Source: Azolla caroliniana (Eukaryota; Polypodiophyta). From it: 64,000 nt of DNA. Position 1 is the first letter of the stretch; the number at the start of each line of letters is the position of its first letter. Under the pieces are notes generated by a model. It made no database searches, was not told the DNA's origin, and saw nothing but the letters and a program-made list of their open reading frames with translations. This document shows positions 1 to 8,659 of this stretch, one piece after another. Made by a program: the position numbers and the translations under genes. Location of the stretch: contig JBHGNT010000016.1 in assembly GCA_043228905.1 (NCBI GenBank), positions 15,624,001 to 15,688,000 on the forward strand. Direction: 5' to 3'.

Positions 1-171
1 CTTCATATGCATCACCTCCCAGGTCGTGGCATCAATCTTGTTCGATTTCTTGTCCCCAAACTGTATCGGCAACCAGAGATCTTTGACCACCAACATGTCC
101 GTCATCTTAGACTTCCACAATGGGTAGTTGGAGCCGGTGAGCTTGAACATGCCGCCGAATGGATCCTCCAT
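1..171 (-). CDS. Copia gag N-terminus, cut by window edge
   Basis: The frame opens at an ATG (171-169) and runs without a stop to the window edge, giving 57 residues. It reads MEDPFGGMFKLTGSNYPLW and continues into a K-x-K-M-x-D-M-L stretch. This is the start typical of Ty1/copia gag (DUF4219/UBN2 type), where the protein packages the element RNA. An LTR of the same orientation lies directly upstream (189-686), so this is the 5' end of a minus-strand element whose body is outside the window. A degraded primer-binding site (GTGTCAGAGC) separates the two. The capsid core and all enzymes are off the left edge, so integrity cannot be judged. Confidence 0.7.
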   Translation of the reverse strand, partial: MEDPFGGMFKLTGSNYPLWKSKMTDMLVVKDLWLPIQFGDKKSNKIDATTWEVMHMK

Positions 172-188
172 GCTCTGACACTAGTTTG

Positions 189-686
189 TGAGGAATAGCA
201 CCTCGACCACAACTGAGTCTTAAACACTCAATGGAAGAAATAAAACGGAAATGAAGATTGATGCACTTACACAGAATGAGACGACACCAGATGTTAACGT
301 GGAAAACCCTAATTGGGAAAAACCACGGGAGCCCACAGACTCCAACTATCACTATGAGAGGAAGAATAAAATGCGAGACTCAGAGGCAATGGCCTCGAGC
401 TCTATGTCTTCACCAATTGGCGGTTACAATAGAAAAAAATGATTTTTTTTTCTCTTATGCACTATCTCTCTCTCTCTCTCTCTCTCTTTACAACTCGTAT
501 ATATGTTGATGATAACAACCACTACACCCCACATAAAGTGATTGCCCTAAGTCATATTTATACGTATATGACTTTAGGACTATTTACAAGTATGGCCATG
601 ACAGACACACTAGAAAACATATTTACAAATATGTCCCTGAACCTAGCTCACATCGGATCTCATCCGGAGGGACCAAATTCTCAACA
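189..686 (-). repeat. 5' LTR of the left-edge copia element (family E)
   Basis: Read on the minus strand the block starts TGTTGAGAATTTGG and ends CCTCA, the usual TG...CA LTR ends, and is followed by a copia-like primer site and gag. Two other copies of the family lie at 2475-3295 and 16357-16929. All three share the terminal GTCCCTCCGGATG, the ACATATTTGTAAATATG segment, a GA-rich tract and a TTAACGTGGAAAACCC-type segment near the 3' end. The internal length varies because of CCGG-rich minisatellite expansion. Confidence 0.65.
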
Positions 687-730
687 GTATATATATCCAG
701 TAGCTAGCTCACGAGTCCAAGATCTATCTG

Positions 731-1203
731 ATCATATATGTTGACAACATGCTTATTGTCGGGAGCAATCTATCAGAGATCAGAGAACTAAAGCGGAGCC
801 TTCATGAAAAATTTGCGATGAAGGATCTTGGACAAGCTCGTCATATCTTGGGTATGCAGATAGAGCGAGATCGGATGACCAAGACCCTCTAGCTCTCCCA
901 GTCCAACTATATTTGGAAGGTGCTAAGGCGATTCAACATCGAGAATGCGACGCCTGCACCTGCTCCGCTTCCGACATCATTTAGACTATCGAACAAAGAA
1001 TCTCCATCGACAGAAGAGGAGAGAGAACTCGTCATATCTTGGGTATGCAGATAGAGCGAGATCGGATGACCAAGACCCTCTAGCTCTCCCAGTCCAACTG
1101 TATCTGGAAGGTGCTAAGGCAATTCAACATCGGGAATGCGACGCCCGCACCTGCTCCGCTTCCGACATCATTTAGACTATCGAACAAAGAATCTCCATCG
1201 ACA
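731..1203 (+). pseudogene. Copia reverse transcriptase fragment (YVDD region onward)
   Basis: The plus strand reads IIYVDNMLIVGSN, then FAMKDLGQARHILGMQIERD, which is the palm-to-thumb part of a Ty1/copia RT. The second catalytic Asp of YVDD is changed to Asn. An in-frame TAG follows at TKTL*LSQSNY. The fragment begins just after an LTR and ends where an oppositely oriented copia piece starts (1204). Its second half is duplicated in tandem, and the stop is present in both copies, so the piece was already dead when it duplicated. Confidence 0.7.
839..1203 (+). repeat. 174-bp tandem duplication inside a copia RT fragment
   Basis: Positions 839-1012 recur at 1030-1203, an offset of 191 bases with a 17-base spacer. 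They differ by only a handful of substitutions. Both copies carry the same TAG. The repeat covers the RT segment from HILGMQIERD to the proline-rich APAPLPTSF stretch and a little beyond. Confidence 0.85.
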
Positions 1204-2474
1204 TCATTTCGCTACTAGTCGCGCTTTGTAGCGGTTGACAGAACCGTCAACGTTGTACTTCACTTTGTAAATCCATCTGCATCCGATCGCCTTTTTGTGT
1301 GGTGAGGTGGGAACGAGATCCCATGTCTCATTCTTGCGTAGTGCCTGCATATCCTTGTTCATGGCTTCGATCCATCGCGGATCCTTGGCTGCTTCGGAAA
1401 ATGTTTCCGGCTCGCGTACTGTCGCCACCTTCATCATAAAGGCATAGTGATATGCCATGTAGTTGTTGTAGCCGAATCAGCTGACCGGATTCTTTTCACG
1501 GGTGGAGTGACAGAGCTTTTCCTTTGTAGAGATGAGGGCTTTCTTAGCTCCGATTGGTACATCGAAGCCGCCGAACTCACTGTCGAGTGAGTGAGTCGAC
1601 TCATCGTCGTCGAAGCGATCGTCTTCGTATTCCGCCATTTTCGCCTTGCCTTTGTCCAGCTCGGGCTAGGCCATGATGTGCTTTGATCGCTCAAAGGCTC
1701 TTGTGGTCTACTCAATCGGGTCGTGATCGAACTTTCTTCGAACATGCGCGTAAGGTGATCTTCATCCTCTATCTCTTGTTCGGCGGATTCCGGGTCGAGC
1801 GGAGTCGGAGTAGAAGTTGTCTCTGGTGCATACCAGGATGCGGACTCGTCAAAAACGACGTCTCGACTTACTTGAGATTTTCGAGTTGAGGGGTTGTAGC
1901 ACTTGTACCCTTTTTGCTCCAGTGAGTATCCTACGAGGATACATTTCTCCGACTTCGGGTCAAGCTTCTGACGCTTCTCGTCGGGGATGTGCATGTACGC
2001 TATCGCACCGAATATCCGGGTGTGCGATAAGTCCGGCTTCTTTCCGAAGTATTTTTTGTGCGGAGTGACTTCTTGCACTTCGGATGTTGTGCACTGGTTC
2101 ATTAGGTAGACGATTGTATTTGCAGCTTCGGCCCAATATGACTTGGGCATATGCTTCTCATTCATCATGGCCCGCGCTACTTCGAGGATGTGCTGACTTT
2201 TGTGCTCGGCTACTCCGTTTTGTTGCGGAGTGTGTCGTCAAGTGAATTCTCGCCGAATACCTTCCTTTCGGAGATACGCTGTGAAATCGTCCAAGAAGTA
2301 CTCCTTGCCACCATCCTATCGAAGGCATCGTACATGACGGCCCGTGGCTTTCTCGACTTCATTCTTGAATTTTTGGAAGTGTCCGAACACTTCGCTCTTT
2401 TGCCGCATCGGATAGATCCAAGTGTGCCTAGAGAAGTCATCGATGAAGGTTATGACAAGAACTACACGCTCCGA
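1204..2474 (-). pseudogene. H1 integrase C-terminus and RT N-terminus
   Basis: The minus strand encodes FIDDFSRHTWIYPM (integrase core), then in shifted frames SYWAEAANTIVYLMNQ and GYKCYNPSTRK..VSRDVVFDE (integrase C-terminal part). It then reads EAMNKDMQALRKNETWDLV and GCRWIYKVKYNVDGSVNRYK, the fingers of a copia RT. At least two frame changes separate these blocks. The frame ends at LVAK followed by a stop at the 1204 junction. RNase H is not attached. Confidence 0.75.
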
Positions 2475-3295
2475 TGAACAACGCTCGGCCACAACTGAGT
2501 CTAAAATCAAACACAGAAAACGGATAATGAACGCACGACACAAAGGAGAGAAGAGTACACAGGATGTTTACATGGAAAACCCAAACTAGGGGAAAAACCA
2601 CGGCAGCCCACAGACTGCGAACTATCACTATATCACAATGATTACAACAATGAGCTCACGGAGGCAACGACCTCGTGCTCACGATCTTCGCCACAGGCGG
2701 CGGTTACAATAGAGGCAACGACCTCTTCGTTTCTCTCTCTCTCTCTCTATGTACACTGTTGCGCTCTAATTTTGTGCCAACAAGAATGACAACATTTTCA
2801 CTAAGTTTGCCCTAAGTCATATTTATACTAATATGATTTTTCGGCTATTTACAAATATAGTCCCGATGGACTCTCAGAAACATATTTACGAATATGTCCC
2901 TTCATCCGATGAGCACTCTTCACCGGGCTTGCATCATCCGGCACTTGCTGGGTACTCGTCATCCGGTTCTCACCGGGTCATCTATAGCCGGGTACTCCTC
3001 ATCCGGTTCTCACCGGGTCTTCATCATCCGGTTCTCACTGGGTCATCCGTAGCCGGGTACTCCTCATCCGGTTCTCACTGGGTCTTCATCATCCGGTTCT
3101 CACCGGGTCATCCGTAGCCGGGTACTCCTCATCTGGTTCTCACCGGGTCTTCATCATCCGGTTCTCACCGGGTCATCCGTAGCCGGGTACTCCTCATCTG
3201 GTTCTCACCGGGTCTTCATCATCCGGTTCTCACCGGGTCATCCGTAGCCGGGTACTCCTCATCCGGAGGGACCTGTTTCCTAACATGTCACATAG
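2475..3295 (-). repeat. Solo LTR of family E inserted in H1 integrase
   Basis: On the minus strand it starts TGTTAGGAAACAGG and ends TTGTTCA, with the family E signatures in between. H1 integrase reads YYVT on its right and FIDDFSRHTW on its left, which would be contiguous in an intact protein. No internal retrotransposon region is present, so LTR-LTR recombination is the likely origin. A clean 5-bp target duplication is not visible, and about 24 bases of unassigned filler lie at the left junction. Its length (821 bp against 498 bp in the left-edge copy) comes from an internal minisatellite. Confidence 0.6.
2921..3270 (+). repeat. 65-bp minisatellite inside the solo LTR
   Basis: The anchor AGCCGGGTACTCCTC occurs at 2986, 3051, 3116, 3181 and 3246, exactly 65 bases apart. 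Each unit contains two CATCCGGTTCTCACCGGGTC half-motifs, so the array has a short sub-period. Confidence 0.9.
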
Positions 3296-4241
3296 TATAG
3301 GCTTCCTCCATATGTTTCCGTTTAAGCCGGACCCCATATGTCGGAATGGACTACGTCGAGTAGACCTTTGCTCACGTTCTGGTCTTTCGGGAATGGGTGT
3401 CGGTGTTGCTTGCCGAATTGGCACGCTTCGCATACACCTTCAATCTCCTTCTCTTTGAATGTTGGGAGTTAGATGACGACTCCTTTCGATTTCATTGATT
3501 TGAGTTTGTGGAGATTGATGTGGTTGTTGATTCGCTTGTGCCACAGCTCTATGTCGGAGTTGGCTTTTGTGCTTTTTGCGAACATGGCGAATTTCATCTC
3601 GTGTGAATCGAGAATGAACATTCGGCCCTCTCTTCTTCCGCGCACGATGATTCGGCCCTCTTTTTCGATGAAACACCCTTCTTGGTCGAATCATACTTGC
3701 ATCCCTTGCTCAACCATTTGGCCGACCGAGACCAAATTCTTTGTGATGGTGGGAACATGCAAGACATTTTTAATGTATGTTTTCTTACCTCTTTCGCCGA
3801 ACGGAACATTGCGATGTGCCGAATCAGGTGCGTAGTGTCATCTCTGGTTTCGACATAACCAGGTCGCTCCGGCTCTCGAAGTTTGAGAAACCATTCTTTA
3901 TGAGATGTCATATGGTTTGAGGCTCCGGAGTCAATAAACCATACGTCCTCCGGATTGAGGGCCCTAGTTGAGGTGGAGGCCGACATAGAGTTTGCTCTAT
4001 GTTTCATCATGAACATTCCGCCACGGTTGGAGTTGTGTGCATACATTCCGCCACAATCTTCGTAGTCGGAGTTGTGCCCGTACATTCCCCTATACTCTTC
4101 GTAGTTGGAATTGTGCGCGTAATTCGTGGAAGCCGATTCTCGCATCTTCTTTCGGCACTCTTCTTCGTGGTGACCGAGCTTTTCGCAATATCCTTATTCG
4201 GTTGCGTTTTGATGGCTCGGGCCGGAGTGGAAGCTCCCCCT
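3296..4241 (-). pseudogene. H1 gag end, protease and integrase zinc region
   Basis: Near 4190-4140 the minus strand reads CEKLGHHEEEC, the end of a CCHC knuckle. Near 3945-3900 it reads WFIDSGASNHMTSHKEWF, the aspartic protease motif D-S-G-A. Near 3430-3320 it reads GVCEACQFGKQHRHPFP followed by VVHSDIWGPA, the integrase zinc-binding tail and first core strand. Frames change several times. The piece adjoins inserted element C1 at 4242 and resumes as gag at 7315. Confidence 0.75.
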
Positions 4242-4585
4242 TGTTGAGCGGCAAGCTCAACCGGAGCCGGATCGGCTGAATAAGCCGGAGCCGGTAAGCG
4301 AGACGGATCGGGCGAAACGGATCGGTATGACGGTGAGCAACCGAACCGACAAGCAGTGGAGGCCGGGTGCAATCCGTAACCGGCAGTCCAATCGGAAGCC
4401 TAGTATAGGATAGACTACTAGGTAGCTATAGTCTTGTAGTAAGTGTCAGATGCTCGTGTGAGCATTGAAGTACATGGTACTTCTATCAGTCCCAAGAGGA
4501 CTTGTATAAATAGTGCTACTTAGCACAATGTGTATACAGAGTCTTGATATAATTTTGAAATTGTGTTCTGCTGTCTCTGTCTCTG

Positions 4586-4618
<33 letters not shown>

Positions 4619-4664
4619 GCGTGTTGTTCTCTGTTTTACGCTTCCGCAAACACTTACGTTTACA
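4242..4664 (+). repeat. C1 5' LTR
   Basis: It runs from TGTTGAGCGG to GTTTACA. A TATA box (TATAAATAG, 4505-4513) is followed about 65 bases later by a CT-rich tract (4571-4619). The LTR is immediately followed by TGGTATCAGAGC. Confidence 0.9.
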
Positions 4665-4676
4665 TGGTATCAGAGC
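4665..4676 (+). promoter_or_regulatory. C1 primer-binding site
   Basis: TGGTATCAGAGC abuts the 5' LTR and is complementary to the 3' end of plant initiator tRNA-Met, the standard copia primer. Confidence 0.85.
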
Positions 4677-4758
4677 GCGAGGGTTGAGAACCTCTGCTGC
4701 AGACATTTGCTCTTGAGAAGAAAACCCTAACAGGTCGAAAACAGACACAGTAGAAGAC

Positions 4759-6909
4759 ATGGATAGAGGCATGGCTACGTCGCTCCCAGTGGAGACGCTC
4801 GACAGGAGCAACTACACATCCTGGTCTTACAAGATGCACCAGTACCTGCTTGGACATGGGTACTGGAGTTATGTCGAAGGAGCGAATGATGCGGTGCCAG
4901 ACTCGGCACACAAGGACTTCCCGGTATGGGAACAGGCGGCAAGCAGGGTGATGTACTGCTTCGCGTCCAGTGTCGGCGATCAGCTGCTCAGCCACATCCG
5001 TGACGCCAAGACACCGAAGGATGCTTGGGGGAACCTGAAAAAGGTTTTCGCCGCAAGCACCACTGCCCGGAAGTTGCAACTTAGACAGGAGTTGAGCAAT
5101 GTTCGACAGAAGAACATGTCCGTGGCAGACTACACAGGCCGGATAAAGGAGATCTGCGACTCGCTCGCCTCTATCAATGTTACCGTAGAGGAAGACGAGA
5201 TGGTGCAGGTATGTCTCGGAGGCCTGGCGTCCAAGTTCGGACTGGGTCTTCCCGAAATCAACCGCGTCAAAACCCAGTTGTCGGACGCATTCGAAATGAA
5301 GGACCTGGGGGACCTTCATTATTTTCTTGGGATCGAAGTGATCCGGACCCCCGACGGCATATTGCTCTCACAACGACATTACGTGTTGAATATGCTGTAT
5401 AAGTTCGGCATGACGGATTGCCGACCTGTCTCCACACCCCTGGACCGGAACCAGAAGCTCCGTCCCAACTCCGGACCGGCCTGCAATGAGAAACGGTTCC
5501 GACAGGTTGTCGGAAGCCTGATCTACTTAACCATCACCCGACCCAACATCAGCTATCCGGTCGGCATGGTAAGTCAGTTCATGCAGAAGCCGGCCGTGGA
5601 GCACCTTCAGTGCGCGCAACGAATATTACGGTATGTCAGCGGCACTAAGGACCGGGGACTGCTATACCGGCGAGGTATACCCGACGAGCTTGTCGGTTAC
5701 ACAGATGCTGACTGGGCCGGCGATGCGTCTGATCGCCGCTCCACTTCCGGATACATATTCTCCATAGGTAGTGCGGCCATTGCGTGGAGCAGCAAGAAGC
5801 AGCCCACAGTGGCTTTGTCAAGCACTGAGGCTGAGTACCGGGCCGCTACCGTTGCCACTTGTGAAGCCATCTGGCTTCGGCGACTGCTGCGAGACTTGCG
5901 GATCGAGGTACCGACCCCAATCCCGATTTACTGCGATAACATGAGCAGCCTGCAGCTCACCAGGAACCCTGTGTTCCATGCTCGCACAAAGCACATCGAG
6001 GTGCACTACCACTTCATGCGTGAGCGGGTCCTGAGCGGTGAAGTTGACCTACGGTATGTTCATACAAATCGGCAAGTTGCCGACATCTTCACCAAGCCGC
6101 TCGGATCGGACAAGTTGCAGCACTTTACCGACATGCTTGGTATTCAGCATCTCGACGTGCCGCACCTAAGGGGGAGAAGCAAGGGCAAAGTCTCTATCGA
6201 AACGGGCAATGGCCAAAAAACTGTTGAACCCGTCGGTAAGAGGAGAGCCGGAAGAAGAGGAGACAAGAAGATGAAGGAAGCCGAGTCGACGAAGGAAGTC
6301 GACACATCCGAACAGGTCGGAGCAAGCAGCTGTGAAGAAGAGTTGTGCACTCAGGAAGAGAAGTACATGTTGTGCGGAGGTCATCACGACGGTACTAACC
6401 ATGATACAGAGTCGAATGAAGAATTCGATTTCGGTTCACCGGTTGAAGAAGCCGAGGGAAGCATGGAGAAGGCCAAGACTCGGAAGTGGTCTGATGTGGT
6501 GAGAGGCCTGAAGCTGGAAGTCGAATCGGAGTGTACCGATTCGGACAAGAGCTGGAACGAGTCGGAGATAGCTGACTCGGATCAACAGATGGATCCGGAT
6601 GAGTCGGATCGACTAAAGGCCAAGGGGACATGGACACAGCGGAAGTTGATGCCATCGTGGGAGAACCGACGGATCGGCATGCGCCGGAGTCACAGCAACA
6701 TGAGTGCTGAGATGGGCCTATTGAGCAGACATGCCGACCGAGAGGGTCGAGGCACGCAGAACCAAAGGGGTCGCGGCAAACGGGACCGGACCGGACGAGG
6801 AGCGCGAGCAAGGCGGAGTGACGCTAGGAGAAGTCGGTTGGAAGAACCGACTGCCACAGAGGTTGACACTACGACCCCACCTCAAGTTGAGCTTGAGGGG
6901 GAGTGTTGA
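4759..6909 (+). CDS. C1 gag-RT/RNase H fusion polyprotein, 716 aa
   Basis: Residues 1-160 are a copia gag N-half (LDRSNYTSWSYKMHQYLLGHG, then QEL..VRQKNMSVADYTGRIKEICDSLASI, EMVQVCLGGLASKFG). Near residue 162 the sequence jumps in frame into RT (INRVKTQLSDAFEMKDLGDLHYFLGIE). RNase H follows at about 310-460 (GYTDADWAGDASDRRSTSGY, SSTEAEYRA, HIEVHYHFMRERV). The deletion removed the knuckle, protease, integrase and the YVDD catalytic centre, yet the frame stayed open. Residues 471-716 are an unusual tail: an acidic, Ser/Asp-rich part, then an RG-rich basic part (RGRGKRDRTGRGARARR). A related tail stands in element C3. The ATG was chosen because it begins the conserved MDRGMATSLPVE start. Confidence 0.85.
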   Translation: MDRGMATSLPVETLDRSNYTSWSYKMHQYLLGHGYWSYVEGANDAVPDSAHKDFPVWEQAASRVMYCFASSVGDQLLSHIRDAKTPKDAWGNLKKVFAASTTARKLQLRQELSNVRQKNMSVADYTGRIKEICDSLASINVTVEEDEMVQVCLGGLASKFGLGLPEINRVKTQLSDAFEMKDLGDLHYFLGIEVIRTPDGILLSQRHYVLNMLYKFGMTDCRPVSTPLDRNQKLRPNSGPACNEKRFRQVVGSLIYLTITRPNISYPVGMVSQFMQKPAVEHLQCAQRILRYVSGTKDRGLLYRRGIPDELVGYTDADWAGDASDRRSTSGYIFSIGSAAIAWSSKKQPTVALSSTEAEYRAATVATCEAIWLRRLLRDLRIEVPTPIPIYCDNMSSLQLTRNPVFHARTKHIEVHYHFMRERVLSGEVDLRYVHTNRQVADIFTKPLGSDKLQHFTDMLGIQHLDVPHLRGRSKGKVSIETGNGQKTVEPVGKRRAGRRGDKKMKEAESTKEVDTSEQVGASSCEEELCTQEEKYMLCGGHHDGTNHDTESNEEFDFGSPVEEAEGSMEKAKTRKWSDVVRGLKLEVESECTDSDKSWNESEIADSDQQMDPDESDRLKAKGTWTQRKLMPSWENRRIGMRRSHSNMSAEMGLLSRHADREGRGTQNQRGRGKRDRTGRGARARRSDARRSRLEEPTATEVDTTTPPQVELEGEC

Positions 6910-7314
6910 GCGGCAAGCTCAACCGGAGCCGGATCGGCTGAATAAGCCGGAGCCGGTAAGCGAGACGGATCGGGCGAAACGGATCGGTATGACGGTGAGC
7001 AACCGAACCGGCAAGTAGTGGAGGCCGGGTGCAATCCGTAACCGGCAGTCCAATCGGAAGCCTAGTATAGGATAGACTACTAGGTAGCTATAGTCTCGTA
7101 GTAAGTGTCAGATGCTCGTGTGAGCATTGAAGTACATGGTACTTCTGTTAGTCCCAAGAGGACTTGTATAAATAGTGCTACTTAGCACAGTGTGTATACA
7201 GAGTCTTGATATAATTTTGAAATTGTGTTCTGCTCTCTCTGTCTCTCTGTCTCTGTCTTTGTCTCTCTGCGTGTTGTTCTCTGTTTTACGCTTCCGCAAA
7301 CACTTATGTTTACA
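6904..7314 (+). repeat. C1 3' LTR
   Basis: It is a near-identical copy of 4242-4664, preceded by a polypurine tract and followed by the target duplication CCCCT. Its CT tract is shorter than that of the 5' LTR. Confidence 0.9.
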
Positions 7315-8073
7315 CCCCTTCTTGAGAAGGTTCCTCGTTGGCTTCCGTTTTGAGGCCGAAATTGGGAGTTGTTGCCGTAGGTCGGACCTCGTCCGCCTTG
7401 TCCTTGGCCAACTCAGCCTCTTGCTCGTCCGCGTCCTCTTCCTCCGTTCGAGTGTGTGTAGAGCATGTGGCCTTCTGACTCATTGCTCCTTGTACGCACG
7501 TGGTTTTCTTCTACCAATAGCATTGATTGGAGCTCAAAGAAGGAGGGAGATTTCTCCCTTGCTAGAACGGTAGTTCGTATCGCGCCGAACCATGGTGCGA
7601 GACCGCCAAGGCATATTTGCACCATCTCATCATCATCGATATTTACGCTTATCGAGCCGAGCTAGTCGCAAAGCGCCTTGATCTTCAAGGTGTATGTCGT
7701 GATGGACATGTCCCTTTGTTGAATGTTGTTCAACTCTTGGCGGAGTTGAAGCCTTCTTGCGGTTGTGTTCACCGCGAAAATCTTTCGTAGATTTTCCCAT
7801 GCCTCCTTCGGCGACTTGGCTTCGCAAATGTAGCCGAGCATGTGATCGTGAACACATGTTGCCAAGCAATACATCACGCGGCTTGCAGCTTGCGGCTTGC
7901 TCCCATGTCGCGTATCTGAGAGCCGCTTTGGCGGGTCGGTCTTCGTGCTCTCCTTTGATGTAGCTCCAATAGCCTTGTCCGACAAGGTATTGGTGCATCT
8001 TGTACTCCCAAGATGCGAAGTTGTTTCGATCCAACTTCTTGGTTGGGAGAGGGCTCCCCATTTGAGTATTCAT
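7315..8073 (-). pseudogene. H1 gag, disrupted by C1
   Basis: The minus strand starts MNTQMGSPLPTKKLDRNNFA at 8073 and continues KMHQYLVGQGYWSYIKGE, RVMYCLATCVHDHMLGYI, LQLRQELNNIQQRDMSITTY and MVQICLGGLAPWFGAIRT. This is the same architecture as the gag half of C1 but from a different family. Two frame changes and a stop break it. An RG-rich segment (GGRGRGRARG) precedes the point where C1 entered. It continues at 4241. Confidence 0.8.
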
Positions 8074-8224
8074 TATGTCGATTCTTCTTCTTCTTCTTCT
8101 CTCTTCGAATGAGAGCTATGTAGCGAAGCTACAATAGCGATGATCCGGTTCTTCTTAAACGTCGGTGTAGAGCTCAACACACGCGGATGGGCTAGATGGA
8201 GCTACCAACTTCGCTCTGATACCA

Positions 8225-8280
8225 TGTAAAGAATCGGGTATGATTCTTGTGTAGTGGAATAAGTGTGAACTGTGTGTGTG

Positions 8281-8336
<56 letters not shown>

Positions 8337-8640
8337 GAGGCGTAAGACACAGAGAATACGCAAAGTAAAGTATATTAACAAAGGAGGAAGACTCAACCAC
8401 ATACAAGGTGGGAGGAGGGTGCTTTATATAGTCACCCTCTCTCTTCATTAACTACAAGATTCATGGAGCATGGGGAATGTGAAAGCTCATAAGTTATGTG
8501 TCATAGAGTATGATTCTATGACTCATACTAAATGCTAGAATACAAAGAGGTGACATAATGGTGACTCTTGACCGTTGGAGTGTCTATTCGCTCTCAAGGT
8601 GAGTTCACACACTAGACCAAGTTGAGCTTGATTCTCAACA
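8225..8640 (-). repeat. H1 5' LTR with long (GA)n tract
   Basis: On the minus strand it runs TGTTGAGAATCAAGC to TTCTTTACA and is followed by TGGTATCAGAGC. A TATA-like TATATAAAG sits near 8425-8432. A long dinucleotide tract (8284-8334; CT on the element sense strand) lies about 90 bases downstream. A diverged relative of this LTR starts at 15618. Confidence 0.8.
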
Positions 8641-8659
8641 ATTCAACCTAAAATCAATG

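Larger units (their letters stand above)
4242..7314 (+). mobile_element. Copia derivative C1 with gag-RT/RNase H fusion
   Basis: Two LTRs (423 and 411 bp) start TGTTGAGCGGCAAGC and end GTTTACA. They are flanked by a perfect 5-bp target duplication, CCCCT at 4237-4241 and 7315-7319. The LTRs differ by roughly seven substitutions plus (CT)n length, so the insertion is fairly recent. The internal region keeps the primer site, a 716-codon ORF and a polypurine tract (CTTGAGGGGGAG before 6904). The zinc knuckle, protease, integrase and first half of RT are missing, so it cannot move alone and would depend on a full-length relative such as the C3 family. Confidence 0.9.
1204..8640 (-). mobile_element. 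Copia element H1, minus strand, interrupted twice
   Basis: Reading right to left there is a 5' LTR (8640-8225), a primer site TGGTATCAGAGC complementary to initiator tRNA-Met, gag (8073-7315), then protease, integrase and the start of RT (4241-1204). A plus-strand element (4242-7314) sits in gag and a solo LTR (2475-3295) sits in integrase. The element stops at 1204 inside the RT motif KARLVAKG, where an oppositely oriented RT fragment begins. No matching 3' LTR is seen. Several frames are broken, so H1 is an old, dead copy. Confidence 0.75.
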
